A stretch of DNA of 64,000 nt, taken from the NCBI RefSeq assembly GCF_001984195.1, contig NZ_MTQN01000011.1:558001-622000 (forward strand), in the 5' to 3' direction. The translations under genes and the position numbers were made by a program. Position 1 is the stretch's first letter, and each line of letters begins with the position of its first letter. Shown here one piece after another: positions 1 to 8,337 of this stretch. The notes under the pieces are model-generated. The model did not search any database, was not told the origin of the DNA, and worked only from the letters and a program-made list of their open reading frames with translations. The stretch comes from Kribbella sp. ALI-6-A (GTDB lineage: Bacteria > Actinomycetota > Actinomycetes > Propionibacteriales > Kribbellaceae).

Positions 1-384
1 GTGTACGACGCGCTGCGCGCCGGTGCGTCCGGGTTCCTGCTCAAGCGGACTCCCCCGGACGACATCATCGCGGCGATCCGCACGGTCGCCGGCAGCGAGT
101 CGCTGCTGTTCCCGGAGGCGATCCGCAGCCTGGCGCTCGCGCACCTCGACCACCAGCCGCACCAGCCGGCCGGACTCGACCAGTACGACCTGACCGAGCG
201 GGAGCAGGAGGTGCTCCGCCTGATGGCGAAGGGGCTGTCGAACGCGGAGATCGCCGGCGAGCTCGTGCTCGGCGTCCAGACGATCAAAACCCACGTCGCC
301 AACCTGCTCGGCAAGCTGGGTGCCCGCGATCGCACCCAGGCGGTCATTCTCGCCTACGAGTCAGGCTTCGTGCCGCTGCGCTGA
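1..384 (+). CDS. LuxR/NarL-family response regulator, C-terminal part (cut by window edge)
   Basis: These 127 residues are the end of a two-component response regulator. Residues 5-30 look like the last helix of a receiver domain (AGASGFLLKR, with the conserved late lysine at 15). Residues 62-120 form a LuxR-type helix-turn-helix starting at LTEREQEVLRLMAKG, with the recognition region around VQTIKTHVANLL. The family binds promoter DNA after phosphorylation by a histidine kinase. The GTG at base 1 is probably an internal valine codon, because the phospho-acceptor half of the receiver is missing, so the true start lies to the left. The kinase partner is not visible. Confidence 0.9.
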   Translation: MYDALRAGASGFLLKRTPPDDIIAAIRTVAGSESLLFPEAIRSLALAHLDHQPHQPAGLDQYDLTEREQEVLRLMAKGLSNAEIAGELVLGVQTIKTHVANLLGKLGARDRTQAVILAYESGFVPLR

Positions 385-430
385 CCCGCGGCGCCGCCGG
401 CACGGTCCCGGGCTTGAGATCAGCGGGGCT

Positions 431-964
431 TCACCGGGTGGGGAGTTCTCCGTGCTCGGCCAGCGTGCAGGCGTTGGCCACGGGGTCAACCGCGTTCGCC
501 TGCTGGGCGACGCGCTGCAGCAGCATCCGGAAGACCATGCGCTCGCCGTCGTCCAGACCGCCCATGACCTCGTTCTCCGTCGCGCGAAGGCGGCGTTCCA
601 GGTCGCAGAGCAGCTCCACGCCCTTCGGCGTCGCGACGATCAGCCGCGCCCGCCGGTCCGCCGGATCCGGCTGCCGCTGGACCAGCCCGGCCTTCTCCAG
701 ATCGTCCAGCAGGTACGTCATCACCGTCCGGTCGATCTCCAGCTGAGTCGCCAGGTCGAGCTGCCGCTTCGGACCCTCCGCGTTCGCCGTGGCGAGCACC
801 TGGTAGCCGCGCGGCCCTCCTGGCACCTCCTCCAGCGCGGCCGCGCTCTGCTTCGCGTACCGCCGGAAGACCACGCCGAGCGCCCACCCGAGGTCGGCCT
901 CCACGGACGTGCCGCGGACCCCTCCGGTGGTGCTGACGTTCGCTTCGGGCGTTGGGCTGCTCAC
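431..964 (-). CDS. MarR-family transcriptional regulator
   Basis: A 177-residue winged-helix regulator. The core around GYQVLATANAEGPKRQLDLATQLEIDRT, the dimer-wing segment LEKAGLVQRQPDPADRRARLI and the helical C-terminus are typical of MarR proteins, which usually repress a divergent detoxification gene until a small ligand binds. I chose GTG at 964; a GGAGG lies only one base upstream, so the start is uncertain and an internal GTG about 20 codons later is possible. It diverges from the azoreductase gene at 1081, which is its likely target. Family certain, ligand unknown. Confidence 0.88.
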   Translation of the reverse strand: MSSPTPEANVSTTGGVRGTSVEADLGWALGVVFRRYAKQSAAALEEVPGGPRGYQVLATANAEGPKRQLDLATQLEIDRTVMTYLLDDLEKAGLVQRQPDPADRRARLIVATPKGVELLCDLERRLRATENEVMGGLDDGERMVFRMLLQRVAQQANAVDPVANACTLAEHGELPTR

Positions 965-1008
965 GCCTCCATCGTACGGGGTGTAGGCCAACTGGAATAC
1001 GATCTGAC

Positions 1009-1039
1009 TTGAAGATGTTCTGCATGACAGACTATCTTC
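1009..1039 (+). promoter_or_regulatory. Putative promoter/operator for the azoreductase gene
   Basis: TTGAAG at 1009-1014 and TATCTT at 1033-1038 are separated by 18 bases and resemble -35 and -10 boxes reading toward 1081. A six-base inverted repeat, GAAGAT (1011-1016) and ATCTTC (1034-1039), overlaps both boxes. A MarR dimer bound there would block RNA polymerase. This is inference from position and symmetry. Confidence 0.45.
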
Positions 1040-1080
1040 GGTACAGCTCACTCCGAGCAGACCCCTCTGGAAGGAACGAC

Positions 1081-1746
1081 ATGACCACCCTGCTTCGCAT
1101 CGACGCCAGCCTCCGGCTCGACGGCTCCGTCAGCCGAGCGCTCGCCGACAGCGCCGAGGCGGCCTGGAAGTCCGAGCACCCCGACGGCGTCGTCGTCCGG
1201 CGCGACCTCGGACTGCACCCGATTCCGGCCGGTGTCTGGCCTGCCCTGGTCTCCGACCGGTTCGGCTGGGAGGTTCCGACCGGCGCCGACTTCGTGGACC
1301 CGTCGGACGCCAAGTCCATTGCCGCCGACGCGATCGCCGAGTTCAAGGCCGCGGACGCCGTGCTGCTCGCGGTCCCGCTGTACAACTACGGCATCGCCTC
1401 GCACGTGAAGACGTACATGGACTTGCTGCTCACCGATCAGGACCTGCTCGCCGGTACGGCGGTCGCCGGCCGGCCGATCATCTTCACGCTGGCCCGCGGC
1501 GGCGGCTACGGCCCCGGCACGCCGAAGGAAGGCTGGGACCACGCGACGCCGTACCTGAACCGGATCTTCGGCGAGGTCTTCAACATGCACATCCGTACCG
1601 CGGCCGCCGAACTCACCCTCGCGCCGGTCACGCCCGGTATGGAGGAGCTGATCGACCTGTCCAAGGTCTCCGAGCAGGACGCCCACACCACCGCGGGCGA
1701 ACACGCCGCCGAGGTCGCGCGCGCCCTCACCAGCACCGCCGCCTGA
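1081..1746 (+). CDS. azoR: FMN-dependent NADH-azoreductase
   Basis: A 221-residue flavodoxin-fold oxidoreductase. Family hallmarks are the N-terminal LLRIDASLR phosphate-binding region, VPLYNYGIASHVKTYMDLL around residues 98-118 and the GGGYGPG loop near 140-146. Homologues use FMN and NAD(P)H to reduce azo compounds and quinones in the cytoplasm. The ATG at 1081 is preceded by GGAAGGA at 1069-1075. An upstream in-frame extension exists but lacks family similarity and runs through the promoter. Single gene, divergent from the MarR regulator, so probably induced by quinone or electrophile stress. Confidence 0.9.
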   Translation: MTTLLRIDASLRLDGSVSRALADSAEAAWKSEHPDGVVVRRDLGLHPIPAGVWPALVSDRFGWEVPTGADFVDPSDAKSIAADAIAEFKAADAVLLAVPLYNYGIASHVKTYMDLLLTDQDLLAGTAVAGRPIIFTLARGGGYGPGTPKEGWDHATPYLNRIFGEVFNMHIRTAAAELTLAPVTPGMEELIDLSKVSEQDAHTTAGEHAAEVARALTSTAA

Positions 1747-1750
1747 CCTT

Positions 1751-1805
1751 CGTCGCTGTTCGAGCGACGGTTCTGCTCCCCGAGTGCCGAGCTCGAGCCG
1801 GCACT
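1751..1805. terminator. Two hairpins between convergent genes
   Basis: CGTCGCT (1751-1757) pairs with AGCGACG (1763-1769) across a 5-base loop. AGTGCCG (1783-1789) pairs with CGGCACT (1799-1805) across 9 bases. They fill the gap between the azoreductase end and the convergent methyltransferase end, so they probably terminate both. No T-tract follows, which is usual in high-GC actinobacteria. Confidence 0.6.
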
Positions 1806-1813
1806 GGGGGACG

Positions 1814-2719
1814 TCAGGCAGTCCGCCAGGACGACACGGTGACGGACAAGGTGACGTCCGTCGGATCAGCCAGTACGCCGATCCGCTCGCTCCGCGCCTG
1901 CTTGTCGACGTGCCGCGCGCTCGGTGTCATCCCGACCAACTGCTCGATCGCGCCATGGTCGAGCCGCATCGTCGACTCGACCACTCGCTGCCCGACCCGG
2001 TCGAATCCCGCGAGCGACTCCACCAGCCGGCGTTCCTTCTCCCCGTCGACCGAGACCATGCCCAGCACGTCGATCAGTTCCCCGAGGTGCGCTTGGTTGG
2101 GCGTCACGACGAGCAAGGTCCCGCCCGGGGTCAGCACCCGCGCCATCTCTCCTGCGTTGCGTGGCGCGAACACGTCCAGCACGACGTCTGCCACGCCGTC
2201 CCGGACCGGCAACTCTCGCCAGGCGTCGCCGACCACGGACCCGATCGCCGCGTCCACTTTGGCCGCGCGCCGGGCCGCATAGCGGGAGACGTCCACCGCG
2301 ATCCCCCGCCACGTGGAGAGCTGCGCTGCTGGTCGGGTGTGGATGGCCGACGGCACGTTCGACGATGCACCCTCCGCGTGCTGCTTGTTCCCCGCTTCGA
2401 GCACACCCGCCAGGTAGTACGCCGTACCGGCTCCGACCTCCACGACCAAGGGGGCGGCGCTCGTGATCGGCGGCAGGCTCTCGATCAGCGCTTCGCGGAT
2501 CGGCTCGTACCAGCCTTGGGCGAGGAAAACACTGCGCGCCTCGACCATCTCGGCGCTGTCGCCCTCGATCCCGTTGGATGCCGAGGGCAACAGGTTGAGG
2601 TAGCCCTGCTTGGCCAGGTCGTAGGCGTGTCCCTGCCCGCAGCGCGCCGTACGGTCGGTCAGTTCCAACCCGTCGGCACAAACCGGGCAGCGCAGGACGG
2701 AGACCAGATCAGCACGCAC
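1814..2719 (-). CDS. rlmA: 23S rRNA (guanine-N1)-methyltransferase, RlmA/TlrB type
   Basis: A 301-residue SAM-dependent methyltransferase with the RlmA N-terminal zinc module: C11, C14, C27 and H31 in RCPVCADGLELT...CGQGHAYDLAKQGYLNLL. The SAM-binding motif is VVEVGAGTAYY. The family methylates 23S rRNA in helix 35 (G745 in E. coli, G748 in the TlrB type) and can give macrolide tolerance. About 30 residues (EAGNKQHAEG to AAQLSTW) are inserted between SAM motif I and the next strand, unlike E. coli RlmA. The start is GTG with GGGAGGGG nine bases upstream. Which G is modified cannot be told from sequence. Confidence 0.85.
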   Translation of the reverse strand: MRADLVSVLRCPVCADGLELTDRTARCGQGHAYDLAKQGYLNLLPSASNGIEGDSAEMVEARSVFLAQGWYEPIREALIESLPPITSAAPLVVEVGAGTAYYLAGVLEAGNKQHAEGASSNVPSAIHTRPAAQLSTWRGIAVDVSRYAARRAAKVDAAIGSVVGDAWRELPVRDGVADVVLDVFAPRNAGEMARVLTPGGTLLVVTPNQAHLGELIDVLGMVSVDGEKERRLVESLAGFDRVGQRVVESTMRLDHGAIEQLVGMTPSARHVDKQARSERIGVLADPTDVTLSVTVSSWRTA

Positions 2720-2741
2720 CGGGCCATTCTCCCCTCCCGGT

Positions 2742-3635
2742 TCACCCGTTGACGTCGCGGCTGGTCAACCGGGCCCACGCGGCCGCGTAGAACACGGCCA
2801 GGTAGGCGCCCTGCATCAGCAGGTTCCGCACGATCGCGTCCCAGTACGGCGGGTCCCGGAGCAGGTCCGCGAACGAGGTCCAGCCGTACATCAGCAACCA
2901 CGGGTGGATCTCGTCGATCTGCGGGATCGCGCCCAGGATCCCGAACACGATGAACGCCCCGAACGTCGCCGCCATCGCGGCCAGCGGCGTCGAGGTCAGC
3001 GAGCTGACGAACAGCCCGATGCCCGCGAGGCCGAGCAGCGAACCCGCGATCAGCACCGCGATCCCGAGCGCCCGCAGCAGGCCGTCGGTGAGTGACACGG
3101 TCGAGCCCGACAGCAGCACGACGTCGCCGACCGGGAACAGCACGAACCCCGCGATCAGCCCGCCGAGCCACACGGTCAATGTCGCCGTCAGGCAGAACAC
3201 CGCGAGCGCGACCATCTTCGCCGCCAGCAGCCGCGATCGCCCGGCCGGCGCGGTCAGCAGACTGCGCAGCGTCCCGAGACTCGACTCACCGGCCAGCGAC
3301 TCCCCCGAGATCACCGTCACCGCGGTCGGCAGGAAGAACGGCAAGGAAAGACCGAGACTCGCCACGATCAGGAAGAACCCGTTGCCGGCCACCTGCCCGA
3401 TGAACCCTTCGGCGTCACCCGACGACCCCGACAACCGGATCGCCACGCCGACCAGCAGCGGCACCAGCCCCAGCACGGCGAGCAGCACCCACGTCCGGGC
3501 CCGCCCGAACACCAGATGCAACTCCGCCCCGAACAGGGCCAACGTGTGCCGCCCAGCCCCCGGCCGCTGCGCCGACTCTGGCAGCTGTCCTGAGTTCGAC
3601 CTTCGCGCCACGGCCTGTACGTCACTCGGCGACAT
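2742..3635 (-). CDS. ABC-2 type transporter permease
   Basis: A 297-residue polytopic membrane protein. A 45-residue cytoplasmic start is followed by about six hydrophobic segments (TWVLLAVLGLVPLLVGVAI, FFLIVASLGLSLPFFLP, and so on), as in ABC-2 permeases. The segment SGESLAGESSLGTLRSLLTAPAGRSRLLAAK is typical of this class. Its ATG overlaps the end of the ATPase gene by 14 bases, so the two are translationally coupled and form one transporter. Substrate is not determinable; such pairs export drugs, lipids or peptides. Confidence 0.88.
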   Translation of the reverse strand: MSPSDVQAVARRSNSGQLPESAQRPGAGRHTLALFGAELHLVFGRARTWVLLAVLGLVPLLVGVAIRLSGSSGDAEGFIGQVAGNGFFLIVASLGLSLPFFLPTAVTVISGESLAGESSLGTLRSLLTAPAGRSRLLAAKMVALAVFCLTATLTVWLGGLIAGFVLFPVGDVVLLSGSTVSLTDGLLRALGIAVLIAGSLLGLAGIGLFVSSLTSTPLAAMAATFGAFIVFGILGAIPQIDEIHPWLLMYGWTSFADLLRDPPYWDAIVRNLLMQGAYLAVFYAAAWARLTSRDVNG

Positions 3636-5070
3636 CGAAGCCCTCCCCGGTCAGCGCCACGAACGACTCCTCGAGACTCGGCCGCTGCAAACCGAACCCG
3701 TGCAGCCGTACGTCGGCCGCGACCAACGCCGCCGCCAGCTTGTCGATCGGCAGATCGCCCGGATCACCCTCCACCGCCGGTACGCCGTCTGTGTGGTCGC
3801 CCGGGTTGTCACTTTGCCGACGAAGGTCTCCGACGCCGAGACCCGCCAGCGTCTGCTCGGCCCGCTCGAGATCCGGCGTCCGCACCACCAGCCGCGGCCG
3901 CAGCTCGGACCGCAGCTCAGCCATCGTCGACTGCCGCAGCAACTGCCCGCGGCTCATCACCGCGGCATGCGTGCACAACTGCTCGACCTCGGCCAGGAGA
4001 TGGGTCGAGGTGAAGATCGTCGTACCGTCGTTCGCCAGCTCGCGGATCAGCGAGCGCACCTCGCGAGTCCCCTGCGGGTCGAGTCCGTTGGTCGGTTCGT
4101 CCAGCACCAGCAACTCCCGGCGCTGCATCAACGCCACCGCGATCGCCAGCCGCTGCCGCATACCCAGCGAGTAGGCCCGCACCTTCTTCTTGGCCGCGTT
4201 CGACAGCCCAACCCGCTCCAGCGCCTCGCCGGCCCGCAGCTTCCGGGTCTTCGGATCAGCGGTCCGATCCGCCGCGTCGAACCGCAGCAAGTTCGCCTGC
4301 CCGGTCCAGAACGGGTAGAACGCCGGCCCTTCCACCAACGCACCCACCCGAGGCAGCACCGCCAGCTGAGCCTTGGGCATCGGCTCCCCCAGCAATTGCA
4401 CCGTCCCCGAGGTCGGCGCGATCAACCCGAGCAACATCCGGATCGTCGTCGTCTTACCTGAGCCGTTCGGCCCGAGAAACCCGAAGATGCTTCCCGCCGG
4501 CACCTCCAGATCGATCCCCGCCACCGCAACCTGTCCACCCCGGAACCGCTTCGTCAGGCCCCGCGTGACGATCGGCGCGGGGCCGTCCCCGAACACGGGC
4601 TGAACAGCTTGTCCGGAAGAGGCGCGACCGCCCTGCGCGGCGGCAACACCCGCCGAGGCCGACGCGGCAGGTGCCGGCGCAGCCGACCCGGCAGACGCCG
4701 GCGCAGCCGACGCGTCAGGCGCCGGCGCGGCGGACGATCCAGTCCCCGCGTCCGCGGTCGAACCTGGCGCGGCGTCTCCGCTCCCGGTCTCCGAAGCCGA
4801 CCCGATCCCAGCGTCCGCAGTCCGCTCGCCCCCGCGATTCGCACTCGGGTCCGATTCACCGCCCGCAGCCGGGCCACCACCAGGCGCCGATGCGGCATTC
4901 ACCCCGGTGGCTTCCGGTCTGGCTGGGTCGTCGGTGGCGTCGGACTCGGCGGTTTCGCCTGCGTCGGACTCCCCGCCCGCGGGCGACGGCGTCGTGGCTT
5001 CGGCGTACGTGGCCGGGTCGGAGTCTGCGGAGGGGCAGCCGTCGAGGGACTCCGCTGGTTGGCTGGACAC
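3622..5070 (-). CDS. ABC transporter ATP-binding protein with long low-complexity N-terminus
   Basis: The C-terminal 310 residues are a complete ABC ATPase: Walker A GPNGSGKTT near 200-207, a degenerate signature YSLGMRQR, Walker B LLVLDEPTNGLDP and the switch histidine in TSTH. It energises the permease encoded next. The first about 160 residues are almost only Ala, Gly, Ser, Pro, Glu, Asp and Thr and look disordered, which is unusual for this family. I chose GTG at 5070, two bases after the preceding gene, but no clear ribosome site precedes it. A later GTG near 4902, with GGAAG eight bases upstream, would remove a third of the extension. Confidence 0.85.
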   Translation of the reverse strand: MSSQPAESLDGCPSADSDPATYAEATTPSPAGGESDAGETAESDATDDPARPEATGVNAASAPGGGPAAGGESDPSANRGGERTADAGIGSASETGSGDAAPGSTADAGTGSSAAPAPDASAAPASAGSAAPAPAASASAGVAAAQGGRASSGQAVQPVFGDGPAPIVTRGLTKRFRGGQVAVAGIDLEVPAGSIFGFLGPNGSGKTTTIRMLLGLIAPTSGTVQLLGEPMPKAQLAVLPRVGALVEGPAFYPFWTGQANLLRFDAADRTADPKTRKLRAGEALERVGLSNAAKKKVRAYSLGMRQRLAIAVALMQRRELLVLDEPTNGLDPQGTREVRSLIRELANDGTTIFTSTHLLAEVEQLCTHAAVMSRGQLLRQSTMAELRSELRPRLVVRTPDLERAEQTLAGLGVGDLRRQSDNPGDHTDGVPAVEGDPGDLPIDKLAAALVAADVRLHGFGLQRPSLEESFVALTGEGFDVAE

Positions 5071-5072
5071 GG

Positions 5073-6173
5073 TTAGCGGGGGGCCTGGGGCGCGGCGGCG
5101 GCCAGGGTGTCGGCGGTGACCAGGCCGACGAGGACTCGGCCGTCGTCGGTGATCAAGGCGCTGACCATCTTGCTGGTGAGGATCTTGCCCGAACCCCACG
5201 AGCCCTGGACCGTGCGGGCGTTGGCGAGCAGCTGGGCGAGCGGACCGTTGCCGGGATCGAGCTCGACCCCGCGGAAGACCGCGATCGTCTCCCAGCCCTC
5301 ACCGATCACCGTCGGGCGGTCGGCCGTGGCCGGCTTGTTCGGGTCGGCCTTCGGCAGCGCCTTGGGGGTCGAGTGCTTCTTCGGCGTGATCGCCGGCAGC
5401 GTCTTCTCGGTGACCTTGACGCCCTTCGGCGGCGTGAACGCGAACGTACTCGCCGCCGGTACGTCGAACGACACCGACGAGAACCCGACCTGCAGCGCGG
5501 GATCACTGCCCGTCCGCGGCAGCACCGTCACCTCGAGCGGTACCCAGGTCTTGGAGTCGATCGCCAGCGTCACCGACCCGACGGTCGTCTTGTCCGTCTT
5601 CGGCACCAGCCGCAGCTTGTACGCGTCGCGGCCGGCGACCGATTCGGTGCCGGTCACGTCGACCGCCGTGCTCGGGTCGATCGCGGCCAGGAACTTCTTC
5701 GCCACCGCCTGCGGGTCGTACGCCTCGCGCTCGGGCGCCACCTTCGGCGCGGCCGGGCGGGCCGGCAGCGCCAGCTTCACCGCCTCACGCTTCGCGGAGT
5801 CATACGCCCAGGCGGTCTTGCCGTCGGTGGTCAGCACCCGCTCGGCCATGTGGTCCAGCACCGAGACGCGGGCCTTGTCCGGCCCCGCGAAGGCCACCCG
5901 CGCGGTGTGCTCCCCGGTCAGCAGGTCGGGGATCTGGCTTTCCCCCTCGACGCCGGGCAACGCCGGCAGGCCGAGATCCGCGGCCGAACGCACCGTCCCG
6001 CTCAGCCCGTCGACCTTGGCGGTCTGCACCTTGGCGAGCAGGTCCTGCGCTGTGATGCCTGGTAGATCGGGAGAGGCGTCCGCGACCACTGGCCCGAGCG
6101 CACCCACGCCCGCCACCACCGCGATTGCCGTGACCGGAACCAACCACCGTCGACTGCGCCTCGCTGCTCCCAT
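5073..6173 (-). CDS. Secreted LolA/RseB-like lipoprotein-carrier fold protein
   Basis: A 366-residue exported protein. Residues 1-32 are a signal peptide (basic MGAARRSRRW, hydrophobic core, cleavage near VADASPD). The rest resembles actinobacterial LolA-like/DUF2092 proteins: ITAQDLLAKVQTAKVDGLSGTV, then TTDGKTAWAYDSAKREAVKL and a conserved VTLAIDSKTWVPLEV strand pair. Such folds bind lipids or sense envelope state. It is first in an operon with the ABC ATPase and permease, so it may be their extracytoplasmic partner. ATG at 6173 was preferred to an upstream TTG; GAGG lies close to it. Confidence 0.75.
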   Translation of the reverse strand: MGAARRSRRWLVPVTAIAVVAGVGALGPVVADASPDLPGITAQDLLAKVQTAKVDGLSGTVRSAADLGLPALPGVEGESQIPDLLTGEHTARVAFAGPDKARVSVLDHMAERVLTTDGKTAWAYDSAKREAVKLALPARPAAPKVAPEREAYDPQAVAKKFLAAIDPSTAVDVTGTESVAGRDAYKLRLVPKTDKTTVGSVTLAIDSKTWVPLEVTVLPRTGSDPALQVGFSSVSFDVPAASTFAFTPPKGVKVTEKTLPAITPKKHSTPKALPKADPNKPATADRPTVIGEGWETIAVFRGVELDPGNGPLAQLLANARTVQGSWGSGKILTSKMVSALITDDGRVLVGLVTADTLAAAAPQAPR

Positions 6174-6242
6174 GTCCTCAAGACTCGCACCGCGACCGGC
6201 CGGAACCAAGGGCTCTCAGGGTCAGTTCACCCAAAAGAGTGA

Positions 6243-6280
6243 GTCATCCGGTACGACGGGCTACCGCCGTACCGGATGAC
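6243..6280. terminator. Strong hairpin terminator
   Basis: A perfect 13-base-pair stem, 6243-6255 with 6268-6280, encloses a 12-base loop. It sits just past the stop of the LURP-one gene (minus strand) and therefore probably ends the cobalamin operon before the LolA-like gene. Confidence 0.75.
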
Positions 6281-6289
6281 GTCACGACA

Positions 6290-6904
6290 TCAGCGGCTCT
6301 GCAGCGCGTCCAGCGCGACCGTCATCGCGGCGGCGACCCGGAAGTCGACCCGCGAGTCGTGCACGGTGACCCGGTACCGGTCGCGGACCGAGACCTTCCG
6401 CTCGACCGACAGCACCGGCTGCCCGCTCGTCCGGTCGGTGAAGTCGAAGTGGAAGATGAACGGCAGCGGGATGTCACCGACGAACGGGACGAACTCCCAG
6501 ACCCGCCGGACGATCGCGATGGTGGGGTTGCGCTCGGTGCCGTCGGACTCGAAGCCCGGTCCGGTGAGCTGCCAGCTGGACCGCAGCAGGCTCTTGCCGA
6601 ACTCCTTCTTGAACCAGCCGATCGCCTGCCCGGAGGCGTCGAAGACGTCGTAGCCCGCGCCCAGGTCGAGCCGCTTGCGCGCCTTGAACGAGAACACCAC
6701 CTCGGCCTTGCGGTCGTCGGTGTAGAAGGTGACCTCCTCCTTGAAGGCCATCCGCTTCTGCTGCGCGAAGGCGAGCAGCGGACCGTCACTGCCGTCGGGG
6801 TTGGTCGCGATCAGTTCGTACTTGTTCGCCATCATCGTGATCCGCTGCTTCATCGAGAACGCGGGCACGTGCATGGGCGCTGAGCCTTGTGGTGGGACCG
6901 TCAT
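6290..6904 (-). CDS. LURP-one-related (phospholipid-scramblase-like fold) protein
   Basis: A 204-residue protein of the LURP-one/Tubby-C-like family: MKQRITMMANKYELI start, AFKEEVTFYTDD, GAGYDVFDASGQAIGWFKKEFGKSLLRSSW and a C-terminal strand-rich half ending DFRVAAAMTVALDALQSR. Bacterial members have no firmly assigned role. Its ATG overlaps the stop of the CobE-BluB fusion as ATGA, so it is the last, translationally coupled gene of the cobalamin operon. Whether that link is functional is unknown. Internal methionines at residues 11 and 18 could also serve as starts. Confidence 0.8.
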   Translation of the reverse strand: MTVPPQGSAPMHVPAFSMKQRITMMANKYELIATNPDGSDGPLLAFAQQKRMAFKEEVTFYTDDRKAEVVFSFKARKRLDLGAGYDVFDASGQAIGWFKKEFGKSLLRSSWQLTGPGFESDGTERNPTIAIVRRVWEFVPFVGDIPLPFIFHFDFTDRTSGQPVLSVERKVSVRDRYRVTVHDSRVDFRVAAAMTVALDALQSR

Positions 6905-8337
6905 GCGGATGAGTCTGACACCGTTTCCGGCTCATCCTGACCGTTCGCCACGGCACCGCACGCAAGTGCACCCCAGCGAATGCCCTGCGTGAGCCGTTCG
7001 GCGATCTCCGACTCGGCGACGCACTCCACCAGCAGTTTCCCGGCGCCCTGCAGCACCAGGTCGCGCGCCACCTCGACTCCGAGCTCGACAGCCTCGTCAG
7101 CAGTCCGGGCAGGCCGCCACAGCACACCGAAGTCCGCAGCAGGTCTCTCAGTTCCCACCTGTACGACGAGAACGTCCGCGTCCCCCAGGTGCTCGGCCAC
7201 CTCTCCGCCATCCACCACCCGCACCCGCACGACCTGCCGACCACTAGCCACCCGCTCAGGCGACTCCGCAGCAGCAACCGCAGCTTGTACGGCGACCGCC
7301 GGGCTCGGCTCCTCCCCCGGCAGTCCCCGCTGGCCCCACTGCTCCTGGTGCACCGCCCAGGCCAGCGGACGCCGCGCAGCCCAGCCCGACCGCACCAGCT
7401 CGGGCGCAGCCCCGAACTCCGACACATGCCCGACGCAGAGATACCCGACCAGGTCCACATGCGCCGGCAGACCGAGGACAGCAGCAACCTCGCCTGGCTC
7501 GAAGAACGACACCCAGCCGACGCCCAGCCCCTCCGCACGCGCGGCCAGCCACAGGTTCTGCACCGCGATCGCGGCGGAGAACCAGACCGTCCGCGGGTCC
7601 GCATGCCGCCCCAGGACGTGCCGACCCCCGCGTCCGGGATCGCACGTGACGGCGATGTTCAGCGGAGTGTCCAGGATGGCCTCGATCTTCAGCCCGTCGA
7701 ACGCCGACCGCCGGTCCGCCGGCAGCGACGCGGCGAACGCGTCCCGCTGAGCCGAGGCGAGGTCGTGGATCTTCCGCCGCGTGGCGACGTCCCGGACCAG
7801 CAAAAAGTCCCAGGGCTGGCTCAGCCCCACGCTCGGCGCCCGATGAGCTGCTTCCAGCACGCGCGTCAGCAGTTCGTCGTCGACCGGCTTGTCCAGGAAC
7901 CCCCGCCGTACGTCACGCCGCTCAGCGATCACCCGGTGCACCACCTCGCGATCACTGAGCGAGTAGCCCGGCGCAGCGACAGCGTTCAACCTCCCGACAG
8001 CCACGGTCGCGCCGGGCGACTTCAGCTTCGGCACGACAAGCTCTGCCCCGCTCAGCACCACTGCAGCCTCAGCCACACTCGCCGTCCCGGCCAGCTGCCC
8101 CACTTGGTCGCTCGGTGTCGGCACGACCTGCTCGGCCAGCTCCAGCGACGTCGCAGTCAGCAATTGCGCGTTGAGCGATGCCACCAACCGTTGCAGTCCC
8201 GGCTCCGACTCTCTGCCCTGGACAGTGACCACACTGCCGACAGAACCCTCTTGACCCGCCAATGCGCGGTTCACCAGGTCACGGAGTTCTCGGTACGGCG
8301 TACCGGCGCGCACGCCGATGCCGAGGACCAGCGTCAC
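6901..8337 (-). CDS. bluB: CobE/CbiG-C + BluB fusion with an unrecognised C-terminal domain
   Basis: A 478-residue fusion. Residues 1-118 match the CobE/CbiG C-terminal domain (VLGIGVRAGTPYRELRDLV, LASLNAQLLTATSLELAEQV). Residues 125-335 are a BluB nitroreductase-fold domain (RRDVRRGFLDKPVDDELL, APSVGLSQPWDFLLVRD, GLGVGWVSF), which fragments reduced FMN to give 5,6-dimethylbenzimidazole, the lower ligand of B12. Residues 350-478, containing DADVLVVQVGTERPAADFG and DLVLQGAGKLLVE, I cannot assign. GTG overlaps the cobB stop as GTGA. The fusion links precorrin processing with lower-ligand synthesis in one polypeptide. Confidence 0.85.
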   Translation of the reverse strand: MTLVLGIGVRAGTPYRELRDLVNRALAGQEGSVGSVVTVQGRESEPGLQRLVASLNAQLLTATSLELAEQVVPTPSDQVGQLAGTASVAEAAVVLSGAELVVPKLKSPGATVAVGRLNAVAAPGYSLSDREVVHRVIAERRDVRRGFLDKPVDDELLTRVLEAAHRAPSVGLSQPWDFLLVRDVATRRKIHDLASAQRDAFAASLPADRRSAFDGLKIEAILDTPLNIAVTCDPGRGGRHVLGRHADPRTVWFSAAIAVQNLWLAARAEGLGVGWVSFFEPGEVAAVLGLPAHVDLVGYLCVGHVSEFGAAPELVRSGWAARRPLAWAVHQEQWGQRGLPGEEPSPAVAVQAAVAAAESPERVASGRQVVRVRVVDGGEVAEHLGDADVLVVQVGTERPAADFGVLWRPARTADEAVELGVEVARDLVLQGAGKLLVECVAESEIAERLTQGIRWGALACGAVANGQDEPETVSDSSA

